From the NCBI GenBank assembly GCA_021801125.1, contig JAJYYI010000020.1, forward strand, positions 1-52,410: 52,410 bases of DNA, written 5' to 3'. This document shows positions 7,883 through 17,530 of this stretch, one piece after another. Source of the DNA: Deltaproteobacteria bacterium. Lineage in GTDB: Bacteria > Desulfobacterota > Binatia > Binatales > Binataceae. Position 1 is the stretch's first letter. Each line of letters opens with the position of its first letter. A program made the translations under genes and the position numbers. The notes beneath the pieces were generated by a model that saw nothing but the letters and a program-made list of their open reading frames with translations, was not told the DNA's origin and made no database searches.

Positions 7883-10597
7883 GTGATGATTTCCGAGAAC
7901 GCTCCTTCTAATCCCAGGGGCGAGGCTATGTCGGATAATGCCGGCCGAAGCCGCGAGACCGTGCGGGTGCGAACCACTCCCGGCCAACAGATGCCCCAAA
8001 ACGAGCCCGATGAAGTTGCCGTCTCCCTTCGCCTAGTCAGGATAGCAGCGTTCATCCTTCTAATATCCCAGCCGATACGCCTTCTTTCTCAAATTAACTT
8101 AAAATGGCACTATCCGCCCAACATAGTCTTTCTTTATCACTTTTGCAATTCTGGCGTTACTGTTCTATTCCTCGCATCGACTTGGACCCAGTGGTTTAGG
8201 CGTTGGTGGCAAGCGGCTAGTTTTGCCCTTTGCTTTTCCATAGTTATCAGCGCAAGCGTGACCAGCATATTGAGCGCAAGCCGCACGGAAGCGCTGTTTG
8301 CTTCATTATTGTTGCTGGTTTTTGGGACCGCGCTGCTCGTGCCCTGGGCGCCGCGATGGCAGGCAGCGCTAAATATAACCGCGATATTGGACATGGCGGT
8401 TACCGACACGCTGGTCGCGACCAAGGACCCGCTGCTTTCACTCCACTGGTTCGCGCTACTGGTAGCGGTGGCCTTGGCGCAGAGCGCTTCATGGTTTATG
8501 CGGCGCTCGCGTGAACAACGCCTCGATATCAGGCGGTTAACCGAAAGCGAGGAGCGCTTGCAGCGCGAAGTGGTCCAGCGCGAACTTGCACAACAACAGC
8601 TCAACGAAAGCTTGCGCGAACTTACACAGATTCAGAGTGACCTCATCGATGCGCGCGAGCAAGCGATGGCGGCGCTGCAGGCCAAGTCAGAGTTTCTGTC
8701 GAGCATATCGCATGAGATTCGCACGCCGATGAACGTCATTCTCGGGATGGCGGACGTGCTCAGCGAGACGCCCCTTAACCGCGATCAACGGCGCTATCTC
8801 GAAACGATGCGCGCAAACGGTAGGCTGCTGCTCGGGCTCATCAATAGCGTTCTGGACTTGGCGCTAATCGAAAGCGGCCACCTGGTGCTCGAGCAGATTG
8901 GGTTTGACCTTGTCGAACTCGCCGAGAGGGCCGCCGAAACGATGGCGATCTCGGCTCACGGTAAGGGGCTTGAGTTGGTTGTTCGAATCATTCCGGACGT
9001 GCCGACCAAATTGATAGGGGATCCACTGCGCCTGCATCAGATATTGCTAAACCTTCTCAGCAACGCCCTCAAGTTTACCCATCGCGGTGAGGTCCTACTG
9101 ACGATAACGCGGAAGTCCGACGTAGAGAACGGAAAATGTATGCTTCACTTCTCGATCGCCGACACCGGCATCGGTATACCGTCCAATAAGCAGGAGGCCA
9201 TCTTTTCTCACTTCACCCAAGTAGATTCATCGACCACGCGCGAATACGGTGGCAGCGGACTCGGCCTTGCGATCGTCAAGCGGTTGGTTGAGCTGATGAA
9301 GGGGACCCTGTGGGTGGAAAGCGAGGTGGGCAAAGGCAGCGTTTTTCACTTCAGAATCACCCTGGCCGTGGAACAGCGGCCGGACCACCTCGGGGAGGAC
9401 CGTGGTCTCGGCGGCGTTAGGATTTTAATCGCGGATGGGACCGCGACCAACCGGCTCGCTATGGGTGAATTCCTGAGCTATCGCGGCGGCGACGTGGACG
9501 CAGCCGGCAGCGTCGATGAGGTTATGGAGAAACTCGCTAGCGCCGCATCATCTGGGCGCCCTTATCAGTGCTTGTTGGTCGACTTCCAGATGCCCGAGGC
9601 GGCAACGATCCTATGCAGTCAGGCGCGGTCAGAGGGAGGGGGCGCGCCTCTGTGGGACAACAGCGTTCCGGTGATCCCTATGCTTACGACGGCCGAATTG
9701 AACGCGAAGCTGGCTCGGTTACGCGCGGCGGGATTCAGGAACTGGCTCCTGAAACCGGTTAAGCGCGCCGATCTGATGAGCGCGATAGCTGATCTTCTCG
9801 GTATAGTTCAGCTTCGGTCGCTGCCCGTCGATCAGGTTGCTGCCCGCCAGGAAGTGACCGTCACGAAACCGCTGCATATCCTGTTGGCCGAGGACTCGAC
9901 TGACAACCAAGTACTGATTCAGGCTTACCTGAAAAACACCGGTCATCGGCTCGACTTCGCCGAGAACGGCAAAGTCGCTCTGGATAAATTCATGGCGTCG
10001 CGTTATGACGTCGTCCTAATGGACCATCAGATGCCCGTGCTTGACGGATATGCCGCCGTCAGGGCCATCCGCCGCTGGGAACGCCAACATGACCGCCCGC
10101 GCACGCCTATCATCGCCCTTACCGCCTCGGCATTCGCCGAGGACGTTCGCGCCGGTCTTGAGGCGGGGTGCGATGCTCACATAAGCAAGCCGGTGAGAAA
10201 GGATATTCTGCTCCAAGCTTTGCGCGCGGCAGGGGATTTCAATCTCAAAGGGGAGGTTTCCTCAGCCTCGGCGTCGCCGACGCTTTCGCCAACGCTCGAG
10301 GAGGCGCCCGTGGTCGAGGTGGCGATGGAACTCAAGGAAATCACGCCAGGGTTTCTCGCCAACAAGCGTGCTGACGTCGCGGTGCTGCGGGCGGCGCTCA
10401 AAGAGCGCGACTACGAGCGCTTGCAGCGCCTGGGTCACATGCTTAAGGGCGAAGGCGGAAGCTACGGCTTCGATGCAATAACTCAGCTTGGCGCTGGGGT
10501 CGAGCAAGCGGCGAGCCAGAAGGACAAGGCGGCTCTCGAAAACCTAATCGCCACGCTGACGCGCTATCTCGACACCGTTTCGGTGGTCTTTCGTTAG
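7883..10597 (+). CDS. Hybrid sensor histidine kinase, six membrane helices, two receivers, Hpt
   Basis: A 904-residue phosphorelay kinase. About six membrane helices fill residues 50-205 with almost no periplasmic loop, suggesting a membrane-embedded sensor. A coiled coil follows, then HisKA (H277 in SHEIRTPMN), HATPase_c, receiver 1 (D567, partly degenerate: the usual acidic pair is reduced to IADG), receiver 2 (acidic pair ED, D714, KP near 768) and a C-terminal Hpt domain (H852 in GHMLKGEGGSYGF). It probably relays phosphate to a separate regulator encoded elsewhere. An ATG at 7928 with GGGGCGAGG just upstream is an alternative start. Confidence 0.92.
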   Translation: MMISENAPSNPRGEAMSDNAGRSRETVRVRTTPGQQMPQNEPDEVAVSLRLVRIAAFILLISQPIRLLSQINLKWHYPPNIVFLYHFCNSGVTVLFLASTWTQWFRRWWQAASFALCFSIVISASVTSILSASRTEALFASLLLLVFGTALLVPWAPRWQAALNITAILDMAVTDTLVATKDPLLSLHWFALLVAVALAQSASWFMRRSREQRLDIRRLTESEERLQREVVQRELAQQQLNESLRELTQIQSDLIDAREQAMAALQAKSEFLSSISHEIRTPMNVILGMADVLSETPLNRDQRRYLETMRANGRLLLGLINSVLDLALIESGHLVLEQIGFDLVELAERAAETMAISAHGKGLELVVRIIPDVPTKLIGDPLRLHQILLNLLSNALKFTHRGEVLLTITRKSDVENGKCMLHFSIADTGIGIPSNKQEAIFSHFTQVDSSTTREYGGSGLGLAIVKRLVELMKGTLWVESEVGKGSVFHFRITLAVEQRPDHLGEDRGLGGVRILIADGTATNRLAMGEFLSYRGGDVDAAGSVDEVMEKLASAASSGRPYQCLLVDFQMPEAATILCSQARSEGGGAPLWDNSVPVIPMLTTAELNAKLARLRAAGFRNWLLKPVKRADLMSAIADLLGIVQLRSLPVDQVAARQEVTVTKPLHILLAEDSTDNQVLIQAYLKNTGHRLDFAENGKVALDKFMASRYDVVLMDHQMPVLDGYAAVRAIRRWERQHDRPRTPIIALTASAFAEDVRAGLEAGCDAHISKPVRKDILLQALRAAGDFNLKGEVSSASASPTLSPTLEEAPVVEVAMELKEITPGFLANKRADVAVLRAALKERDYERLQRLGHMLKGEGGSYGFDAITQLGAGVEQAASQKDKAALENLIATLTRYLDTVSVVFR

Positions 10598-10925
10598 ACG
10601 CGTTCGCAACGCGTTAAAGGCTTTGCCTCCGTCTCCACGCTTCGCTCACCAGTCGGTCGCGCAGGGCTCTCGGCGCGTTGCTGCGATACGCTGGCGGTTG
10701 TAAAGCTCACTGCCTATGACCTTTTGGGCAACGTGGCCGATGCCGCGGCAATTTATGGGACTATCCGAGAAGTCGTGTAATATAAAAGGACGCGTTGTGG
10801 ATGGGCTGATGGTTGGGCGTCGCGCGCGGCGCGAGACGTGACGCCGCGCAGCGAGTAGCGAGCCGATCTGAACGCCCCCGATTCACGGGAGTGTCCTTAG
10901 TGATAACGGACATTAGGGTTGAGCA
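10598..10925. other. Intergenic region with a stem right after the kinase
   Basis: A 7-bp stem ACGCGTT/AACGCGT with a 3-base loop begins at 10598, just after the stop, without a T-run. An AT-rich stretch near 10778-10792 could hold the promoter of the following ABC operon, but no clean pair of hexamers stands out. Confidence 0.35.
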
Positions 10926-11930
10926 ATGCTGGAAGGGGTCGGCACCGAAAGCGCGATAGATAACAGCGGAGAATACCTATTACGCGTGCGCGGGCTCCGT
11001 ACGTCGTTTTTTACCGAGGAGGGGGAAGTGCGCGCGGTTGATAACGTGAGCTTCACCGTTAAGCCGGGGCAGCTCGTGTCAATCGTAGGCGAGTCGGGCT
11101 CGGGCAAAACGGTTACCGCGCTGTCAATCATGCGGCTTTTACCTGAGCGCGCCAGAATCGTCGCTGGCGAGGTCTGGTTTGAAGGGGTGAATCTTTGCCA
11201 CCTGAGCGAAGCCGAGATGCGTCGGTTGCGCGGGGCGAAGATCGCGATGGTATTCCAGGAACCGATGACCTCTCTGAACCCGGTGTTCACCGTGGGAAGC
11301 CAAATCGGCGAGGCGATTCGGCTCCATCAACGCGCCACGCGAAAGCAGGCTCGTGAACGCGCGATCGAGATGCTCAAGCTCGTTAAGATCGCCGACCCCG
11401 AGCGGCGCGTCGACGACTACCCGCATCAGCTGTCGGGCGGGATGCGCCAACGGGTGATGATCGCGATGGCGTTATCGTGTAATCCGCGGCTGCTGATCGC
11501 CGACGAGCCGACCACGGCGCTGGACGTGACGATACAGGCGCAGATTCTCGACTTGATCAGCGAGCTTAAGCAGCGTCTGGGCCTATCGGTAATTTTGGTA
11601 ACCCATGATCTCGGTCTCGTTGCCGAGTATGCGGACGACGTAACGATCCTTTACGCCGCACGCGTGATGGAACGAGCGGCGGCGGACGAGCTGTTCAGCA
11701 ATCCGCTCAACCCGTACACGCGCGCCTTGCTCGACTCGATCCCTACAATGGGTGGGGCTGTCGGAGCAAGGTTGCGCGCTATTTCGGGCGCGGTGCCAAG
11801 TCCGCTAAAACCGCCGCCCGGCTGCCGCTTCCATCCGCGCTGCCCCATCGCGATCGACGACTGTGCTCGGATCGAACCCCCCTTGGAGGCGAAGGCCCCG
11901 AATCATTATGTCGCCTGCATCCGCGTATAG
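10926..11930 (+). CDS. Oligopeptide/dipeptide ABC transporter ATPase (OppD/DppD type)
   Basis: A 334-residue ATPase of a peptide importer. It has Walker [10 protein letters not shown]-loop, signature LSGGMRQR, Walker [13 protein letters not shown] and the His switch VTHD. The C-terminal extension [10 protein letters not shown]...C is typical of the Opp/Dpp/Nik subfamily and often binds an Fe-S cluster. It sits at the membrane with its OppF-type partner, whose start overlaps its end. No permease or binding-protein gene is in the window, so these subunits are encoded elsewhere or the pair is split from its operon. Confidence 0.94.
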   Translation: MLEGVGTESAIDNSGEYLLRVRGLRTSFFTEEGEVRAVDNVSFTVKPGQLVSIVGESGSGKTVTALSIMRLLPERARIVAGEVWFEGVNLCHLSEAEMRRLRGAKIAMVFQEPMTSLNPVFTVGSQIGEAIRLHQRATRKQARERAIEMLKLVKIADPERRVDDYPHQLSGGMRQRVMIAMALSCNPRLLIADEPTTALDVTIQAQILDLISELKQRLGLSVILVTHDLGLVAEYADDVTILYAARVMERAAADELFSNPLNPYTRALLDSIPTMGGAVGARLRAISGAVPSPLKPPPGCRFHPRCPIAIDDCARIEPPLEAKAPNHYVACIRV

Positions 11931-12936
11931 CGCTCCGGTCGAAAACCGCGTTACTTCAGCGCCTGCGCCCCTGGTAAGGACTCTTCGACTGCGCAAGGAA
12001 TTTCCCGCGGGCGCCGTAGGTTTACTTAAGCGCATCCGGTTAACCGTTAAGGCCGTGGACGACGTTAACCTCGACATTTATCCGGGTGAAACATTAGGCT
12101 TGGTCGGTGAGTCGGGTTCCGGCAAGTCAACCCTAGGACGTCTGATTCTGGGTCTGATTAAGCCGTCCAGCGGCGAGGTGTTCTTTGACGGCCAGGAACT
12201 CGGCGCCTTAAGCCGGCGTGCGTTGCGCCGATTGCGCCGCCAGATGCAACTGGTGTTTCAAGATCCCTATTCGTCGCTCAACCCGCGCATGCGCGTTCAA
12301 TCCATCGTCGGCGAAGGCCTCGAAATTCATAAGCTTAAACGGGGCGACGAAAAACGCGCACGGATTATCGAGCTGCTGCAGATGGTGGGGCTCGACGCAC
12401 AGGCGCTTGGGCGCTACCCGCACGAATTTTCCGGTGGCCAGCGCCAGCGCATAGGTATCGCCCGCGCTCTGGCAGTGGAGCCGCAATTCATCGTGCTCGA
12501 CGAGCCGGTGTCGGCCCTTGACGTTTCAATTCAAGCTCAGATTATAAACCTGCTTCAGGATCTTCAGGCGCGCCTCAACCTGACCTATCTGTTCATAGCC
12601 CATGATTTGCGTGTAGTGGAACACGTGAGCCGGCGTGTTGCTATCATGTACGTAGGGAAAATCGTGGAGATAGCCGACCGCGACGAGATTTATCGCAACC
12701 CTCGTCATCCGTATACGCGCGCGCTGCTCTCCGCGGTGCCCACAGTGAAGGTCGATGAGCGCACCGAGCGGATTCGCCTGCCTGGGGAGATGCCAAGCCC
12801 GCTAAATCCTCCGCCCGGATGCCGCTTCCATCCGCGATGCCCCTATGCGATCGATATTTGCAAGAGAGTCGAGCCGGCACTCGAGGCGAATCAAAGCGGC
12901 CACGCGGTGGCTTGCCACGTTTTCCCGGCGTCTTGA
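11908..12936 (+). CDS. Oligopeptide ABC transporter ATPase (OppF/DppF type)
   Basis: The second ATPase of the importer, about 342 residues from the ATG at 11908, which overlaps the preceding gene by 23 bases; an in-frame codon at 11863 would add 15 unlikely residues. Motifs: GESGSGKST, FSGGQRQRIGIARAL, FIVLDEPVSALD, IAHD, and the Cys-rich C-terminal [16 protein letters not shown]. It forms a heterodimer with the OppD-type subunit. The bactofilin gene follows after 29 bases. Confidence 0.94.
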   Translation: MSPASAYSAPVENRVTSAPAPLVRTLRLRKEFPAGAVGLLKRIRLTVKAVDDVNLDIYPGETLGLVGESGSGKSTLGRLILGLIKPSSGEVFFDGQELGALSRRALRRLRRQMQLVFQDPYSSLNPRMRVQSIVGEGLEIHKLKRGDEKRARIIELLQMVGLDAQALGRYPHEFSGGQRQRIGIARALAVEPQFIVLDEPVSALDVSIQAQIINLLQDLQARLNLTYLFIAHDLRVVEHVSRRVAIMYVGKIVEIADRDEIYRNPRHPYTRALLSAVPTVKVDERTERIRLPGEMPSPLNPPPGCRFHPRCPYAIDICKRVEPALEANQSGHAVACHVFPAS

Positions 12937-12965
12937 AAAACCAGGGGTCGCAGCATGGAGCGCCG

Positions 12966-13409
12966 ATGACGCGTGATTGGACAAATCGCGAAGCGGGCTC
13001 GGTTAGCGGCGCCGAACGGCAAGGCCACGAAACGGACCCGACGCTGCTCAGCGACGACCTGGGGCCGCTGACCACCCGCAGACCTAGACTGGCGGTCGGG
13101 CCCGACGTTACCGTGTCGGGCCATCTGGCTTTTACCGAGCCGGTGCGTATCGAAGGGCGTTTTCGCGGCGAGGTCAGCTCGGCGCACCTGGTGGTTGTGG
13201 AGTCAAAAGGAAGCGTTGAAGGAAATATCAGGGCACCCAGGCTAATCGTGCTCGGTGAGCTGCGCGGAAACGTCACCGGAGCCCGAGAGGTGGTAGTCGG
13301 GCCGCTCGCCAAAGTTAGCGGCCGCATCGCCGCGGCTTCTCTGCGGATTTACGAAGGCGCGTTGGTGAACGGTGACCTCGATATAATCCCAGAGACCATA
13401 ACCCTATAA
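12966..13409 (+). CDS. Bactofilin family polymer-forming cytoskeletal protein
   Basis: About 147 residues from the ATG at 12966 with GGAG 6 bases upstream; the frame is open further left but that part overlaps the OppF gene. After a disordered N-terminus, the core from residue 43 shows the right-handed beta-helix repeats of bactofilins (VGPDVTVSGHLAFTEPVRIEGRFRGEVSS, then repeated GxVxGxI/LxxxxLxV steps). Bactofilins polymerise without nucleotide and scaffold cell-envelope proteins. Co-transcription with the ABC ATPases is plausible but may be incidental. Confidence 0.88.
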   Translation: MTRDWTNREAGSVSGAERQGHETDPTLLSDDLGPLTTRRPRLAVGPDVTVSGHLAFTEPVRIEGRFRGEVSSAHLVVVESKGSVEGNIRAPRLIVLGELRGNVTGAREVVVGPLAKVSGRIAAASLRIYEGALVNGDLDIIPETITL

Positions 13410-13503
13410 CCCGTGATCGCGGGCAATGCGCATGTTCAGCCGCGAGCTGTCTGGGGATGAGCAAACGCGGCGCTCGGCGCGCCGCGAAGCTATGACAGAT
13501 GCC

Positions 13504-13848
13504 CTAGCTGGTGGCCTGGATTCGCGCGGCCTTGCCTGAGAGCTTGCGGATATAGTACAAGCGCGCACGGCGGACGCGGCCGCGGCTTACGACCTCGATT
13601 CGCTCAAGATGGGGTGAATGGAGTGGAAAAATGCGCTCGACACCGACTCCGTAAGAGATTTTTCGAACGGTAAAGCGCGTCCGGCTCGCCCCACGGTTAA
13701 TTTTTATCACCGTTCCGGCGAAGGTTTGCGTGCGTTCTCTTTCGCCCTCAACTACCTTGACCTGCACCCGCACGGTGTCACCCACGCGAAAAGCCGGCAA
13801 GCCTTCGCGTAGTTGTTGCTGCTCGAGTTTGTCGACCAGGTTGGACAT
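13504..13848 (-). CDS. rplS: 50S ribosomal protein L19
   Basis: A 114-residue full-length L19: [28 protein letters not shown]-like [14 protein letters not shown] and the C-terminal [20 protein letters not shown] are all present. It lies at the interface of the ribosomal subunits near L14. In most bacteria it ends the rpsP-rimM-trmD-rplS operon; here no partner is adjacent, so it is a stand-alone gene, with lexA 189 bases upstream on the same strand. Confidence 0.98.
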   Translation of the reverse strand: MSNLVDKLEQQQLREGLPAFRVGDTVRVQVKVVEGERERTQTFAGTVIKINRGASRTRFTVRKISYGVGVERIFPLHSPHLERIEVVSRGRVRRARLYYIRKLSGKAARIQATS

Positions 13849-14037
13849 TGTCAGAATCTCACGTTGGAGCCATCATTATAATGACTTTTCCGCGCGGCTC
13901 AAGTCCAAATCAACTGCTGCCAGTCGGAACGAAACACCCCCTGCGCTTCAAAGCTGAAGCGCCCGACAGATTGTGAGAGTGGGGAACCGGCGTAGTCGGC
14001 GGAATGCCTCGCGCTCATGGGCGACGCCGTGGGGCAG

Positions 14038-14640
14038 TTATCGATACCGTCGCATCAAGCCAACTACTACGCCGCGCACGGTAAGGTCTTCTTGAGCGAC
14101 GAATATCGGGCTCATCGTCGCGTTGGCGGGCTCTAGCCTTATTCTACCGTCGTCGGCGCGGAAGAACTTCTTGACCGTGGCCTGTCCGTCAATCAAGGCT
14201 ACTATCGTCTCGCCCTCGTTGGCAGTCTCGCGCCCCTCGACGATTATGTAGTCGCCATCGCGAATGCCCTCGTCAACCATCGAATCGCCGCGAACCCTCA
14301 GGCAAAACGTCGGCTGACGGCGAATGAACTCCTCGGGTACCGCGATTGTCTCCGGGTTTTCGATGGCCTCAATCGGCACGCCCGCGGCGACTTGGCCCAA
14401 CAAAGGAACTACTGAAGCGCCCGCAGCCCCGCTGGCGCCGACTACCTCCAGCGCGCGGCTATGGTTCCACTGGCGGCGTATGTACCCCTTGCGCTCCAGG
14501 TTCTTCAGATGCTTGTGCACCGTCGCGAGGGACGAGAGACCAAAGAAGTCGCCGATTTCCTGTAGCGTAGGCGCGTACCCCTGTTCCCCGATGTATCGGC
14601 CAACGAAGTCGATAATCTGCTTCTGGCGCTTTGTAAGCAT
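14038..14640 (-). CDS. lexA: LexA SOS repressor
   Basis: A 200-residue LexA. The winged HTH covers residues 1-65 (APTLQEIGDFFGLSSLATVHKHLKNLERKGYI). The cleavage site is A86-G87 and the self-cleavage dyad is S120 (RGDSMVDEGI) and K157 (ATVKKFF). RecA-ssDNA triggers autocleavage and SOS induction. I find neither the E. coli type (CTG-N10-CAG) nor the Gram-positive type (GAAC...GTTC) operator just upstream, so its box may be lineage-specific. A sigma-70-like promoter is seen at 14673-14700. Confidence 0.97.
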   Translation of the reverse strand: MLTKRQKQIIDFVGRYIGEQGYAPTLQEIGDFFGLSSLATVHKHLKNLERKGYIRRQWNHSRALEVVGASGAAGASVVPLLGQVAAGVPIEAIENPETIAVPEEFIRRQPTFCLRVRGDSMVDEGIRDGDYIIVEGRETANEGETIVALIDGQATVKKFFRADDGRIRLEPANATMSPIFVAQEDLTVRGVVVGLMRRYR

Positions 14641-14672
14641 ACGACACCCAGCCGACGACGGGCGCCGGCCTC

Positions 14673-14700
14673 GTTATAATGAGCTACTATGCCGAAACAA
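14673..14700 (-). promoter_or_regulatory. Putative lexA promoter
   Basis: On the minus strand TTGTTT (14700-14695) and TATAAC (14678-14673) are separated by 16 bases, about 33 bases upstream of the lexA ATG. A LexA operator would be expected to overlap this region if the gene is autoregulated. Confidence 0.4.
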
Positions 14701-14938
14701 TAGCGAAAACGCAATACTCGCTTCGTCCAGATTCATTTACAAAGAGCTTTATTAACGCTGGTTGCCGCCGGTCTGACGTCGCCGCCTAGCAAAGCTCCTG
14801 GCGATGGCGCCTGAGGACCGACAACGAAGCCTCTTCTCCGCCGCGCGCAGCAAAGGCCGCGCCGGTTGATCATTGCGCCAAGTGGGGAGGCCGTGTCCGC
14901 TCCGACCGAAGCTTCACGCGGGGCCGTTAGCGGCCGAG

Positions 14939-16063
14939 TCAGTCCGCTCGCAGGCCTGCCTGCTTCATCAAAGGGACGACCGCTCGTCCGAAGAATTGCA
15001 GGTCGGGAAGATAATCGAAGAAATTGACCTGGATGCCGTCGCAGCCAGCGCGGCCCAGCTTCTCTATCCACTCCACCACCTGTGCGGGTGAGCCGACGAG
15101 ATGCACGTTGCCGCCGATGACCCATTGCGAGCGGCTGTGTGATCGCCACGAGGCCGTATCACCGGACGCGAAAGTACGCACGAAATTGTCGGCCGCTACC
15201 GGGTCTTCATTTTCGAGGATCGCACGATAGGCCTCCTTGGCTTCTCGTTCTGTCTCACGGCAAATCACGTGCGGGTTGATGAGAGTTCTGACTTCGCGCC
15301 CTTGCCGGCGGGCCAACTCCTTGATTCGCCTGTTATGGTCCACCAACGCCTCGCACGCCTGCGCCGGGTCGGCGCCAGCGGGGCTGGTGATGAAAATCAA
15401 GTCGGAATAACGTGCCGCGTACTCCAATCCGGCTCCGGAAGAAGCGGCGTTGACCAAAACGGGTCTGCCATGCACCGGCTTGGGCGTCACAAAGGCGTCT
15501 TCCGTTTTCCAGAAACGGCCGGTGAAGGTCAGGTTTTCGTTCTCGCTCCACAAACGCTCCATGATGGTGGTGAATTCGGCCGCCATTTCGTAACGCAGGT
15601 CGTGCGCTATCGGGTGCATGCCGAACATCCGGTATTCGCTCGCCTTATAGCCGGTGACGACGTTCAACCCCCATCGCCCGCCGCTGATATGGTCCACGCA
15701 GGCGCCGAATTTTGCCAGGTGCAGCGGATGCCATCCGTAAAGAATGTGAACGGTGCTGACCAGCAAGACGCGTCGGGTAAGCGGGGCCAGCGCGGTGGTG
15801 GTGACAAACGGGTCAATCTCATTCTCGCGGAAGCGAACTTCACCACCGTAACCGCCCTTGCCCAGCCATTGTGCGAGGCCAAAGACCAAGTCGAAGCCCA
15901 TCTCCTCGGCCATCGTCGCGCATCGGGCGTTATATTCGAATGTCCACGACGTTCCCCTCGGCGCCTTCGACGGACTCCAAGCCCCCTGCTGCAGTGGCAG
16001 GAACAGACCGAGCATCATCTTGTTTCGGCTGGCCCGCTCGATGGCCGGATGTGGCGATTCCAT
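14939..16063 (-). CDS. LLM class flavin-dependent monooxygenase
   Basis: About 374 residues from the ATG at 16063, which has AAAGG 9 bases upstream; the frame is open to 16093. The bacterial-luciferase-like barrel shows the FMNH2 monooxygenase signatures FGACVDHISGGRWGLNVVTGYKASEYRMFG and VNAASSGAGLEYAARYSD. It resembles the RutA/SfnG/SsuD group, which oxygenates pyrimidines, sulfones or sulfonates with reduced flavin. The FMN reductase at 17531-18103 on the same strand could supply FMNH2, and the class III CoA-transferase between them suggests a catabolic route. The substrate is unknown. Confidence 0.88.
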   Translation of the reverse strand: MESPHPAIERASRNKMMLGLFLPLQQGAWSPSKAPRGTSWTFEYNARCATMAEEMGFDLVFGLAQWLGKGGYGGEVRFRENEIDPFVTTTALAPLTRRVLLVSTVHILYGWHPLHLAKFGACVDHISGGRWGLNVVTGYKASEYRMFGMHPIAHDLRYEMAAEFTTIMERLWSENENLTFTGRFWKTEDAFVTPKPVHGRPVLVNAASSGAGLEYAARYSDLIFITSPAGADPAQACEALVDHNRRIKELARRQGREVRTLINPHVICRETEREAKEAYRAILENEDPVAADNFVRTFASGDTASWRSHSRSQWVIGGNVHLVGSPAQVVEWIEKLGRAGCDGIQVNFFDYLPDLQFFGRAVVPLMKQAGLRAD

Positions 16064-16194
16064 GGTGTTCGACCTTTCTTGAGGGCTACCCAAACTTCCG
16101 CAGCCTCGCTCTGGTTTTATTTTAAAGGTTCGTTGGATGCGAATTTGCCGGAGTCATCGTGGGACAAGGCGCACCGTGCCGCCATAGAGTACCG

Positions 16195-17370
16195 CTAAGG
16201 TCCCCCGGCTCGTTGGCCGAGCCATTCCGACACGACCTCGCGCGTATTTGCTCCGATGTCGGGTGGGTCGCGAAACACCGTCCCGGGCGCTCCATCCACG
16301 AGCACGGGAAATTTCACGGTGTGTATAGCCAGGCCGTTAGGCAAATTCAATTCGCCCACCAGCCCCAACGTCGCCACCTGCTGTTCCGCCAGCGCCTCGC
16401 CGTAATCGTTTATCGGCGCGCACGGAATTCCGTACCGGTCGAGGGCTTCGAGCCAATGCTGTGCGGTTTGAGTGGCAAATCTCTCCTGGAGAATTTCCGC
16501 AAGCGCCTCCTGATGAAGGACACGCTTTTCCTGCGTGTCGAACCTCGGGTCGAAAACCAGCTCCTTGACTCCGAGCACTTCGCAGAGATTGCGCCATAGC
16601 TTTTCGGTGCCTGCAGCGACTATGAACGACTTGTCTTTAGCGCGAAACGCCTGGTAGGGCGCGTTATGGGCATGTGCGGTCCCGAGCCGTCCCGGTGGCT
16701 TATTGGTGGCGAAAAACCCACTGGTCTGCAAAGCCGAGATGCCCAGGAGCGAGGCGAACATCGAGCAGTCGATGCGACATCCTTCGCCCGTGCGCCGGCG
16801 CGCTTCTAAGGCGGCGCATATCGTGGAGACGGCGTATAAGGCAGCGACCAAGTCGGCCACAGGCACGCCGCATTTCACCGGCGAGCCGTTTTTCTCGCCC
16901 GTCACGCTCATCAAGCCGCTGGCGCCCTGAACCGTTACGTCAAAAGCGCTTCGTCTGGCCAGCGGCCCATCCTGGCCGTACCCGCTGATCGAGCAATAGA
17001 TGAGACGCGGTCGAGAGGCGCGCAGCGCCTGATGACCTAGGCCGTAGCGCGCCAGCGTGCCAGGTCTGAAATTCTCAATTACGACATCCGCGGTCAAACA
17101 GAGATCGATTGCGATTTTGTTCTGCTCCGGGTTCTTGAGGTCCAGGGCGACGCTGCGTTTGTTGCGATTGAGCGCGGCGAAGTTGGCGCCGTACTCCCGG
17201 TTGTCGCGCCCGCGCAAAATCGGAGGCCACAACCGCATGCGATCGCCGCCATCAGGATCCTCCACTTTGACCACATCAGCTCCGAGGTCGGCGAGTAGGA
17301 GGCCGGCGAAAGGGCCGGCCACTATCTGCCCGAACTCAACCACCTTGATTCCTGACAAAAGCATCGCCAT
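16195..17370 (-). CDS. CaiB/BaiF family (class III) CoA-transferase
   Basis: About 391 residues from the ATG at 17370, which has GGAGG 5 bases upstream (a second ATG lies two codons later). Features: MLLSGIKVVEFGQIVAGPFAGLLLADLGADVVKVEDPDGGD, the catalytic Asp region (SAFDVTVQGASGLMSVTG) and NDYGEALAEQQVATLG. It transfers CoA between carboxylic acids. It lies between the FMN reductase and the LLM monooxygenase on one strand, so the three may form a degradation operon. Confidence 0.92.
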   Translation of the reverse strand: MAMLLSGIKVVEFGQIVAGPFAGLLLADLGADVVKVEDPDGGDRMRLWPPILRGRDNREYGANFAALNRNKRSVALDLKNPEQNKIAIDLCLTADVVIENFRPGTLARYGLGHQALRASRPRLIYCSISGYGQDGPLARRSAFDVTVQGASGLMSVTGEKNGSPVKCGVPVADLVAALYAVSTICAALEARRRTGEGCRIDCSMFASLLGISALQTSGFFATNKPPGRLGTAHAHNAPYQAFRAKDKSFIVAAGTEKLWRNLCEVLGVKELVFDPRFDTQEKRVLHQEALAEILQERFATQTAQHWLEALDRYGIPCAPINDYGEALAEQQVATLGLVGELNLPNGLAIHTVKFPVLVDGAPGTVFRDPPDIGANTREVVSEWLGQRAGGP

Positions 17371-17530
17371 CGCAACCTCCAGGCCCTGACTCTGGCATCG
17401 TATCGGCGTTTTCCCGGCACGATAAGCTGGCGCAGTGAACCATCGAGCCGCCGCGCTAGGCGCGCCCCGGTCAGCCCAATTCAACCCGCATGCTTATCGG
17501 TAAGCTAGCTGATCGGGGCGCTTGCAACAT

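Noticed and set aside
15269-16198. 309-codon plus-strand frame
   Set aside because: Antisense to the LLM monooxygenase, which has clear family motifs.
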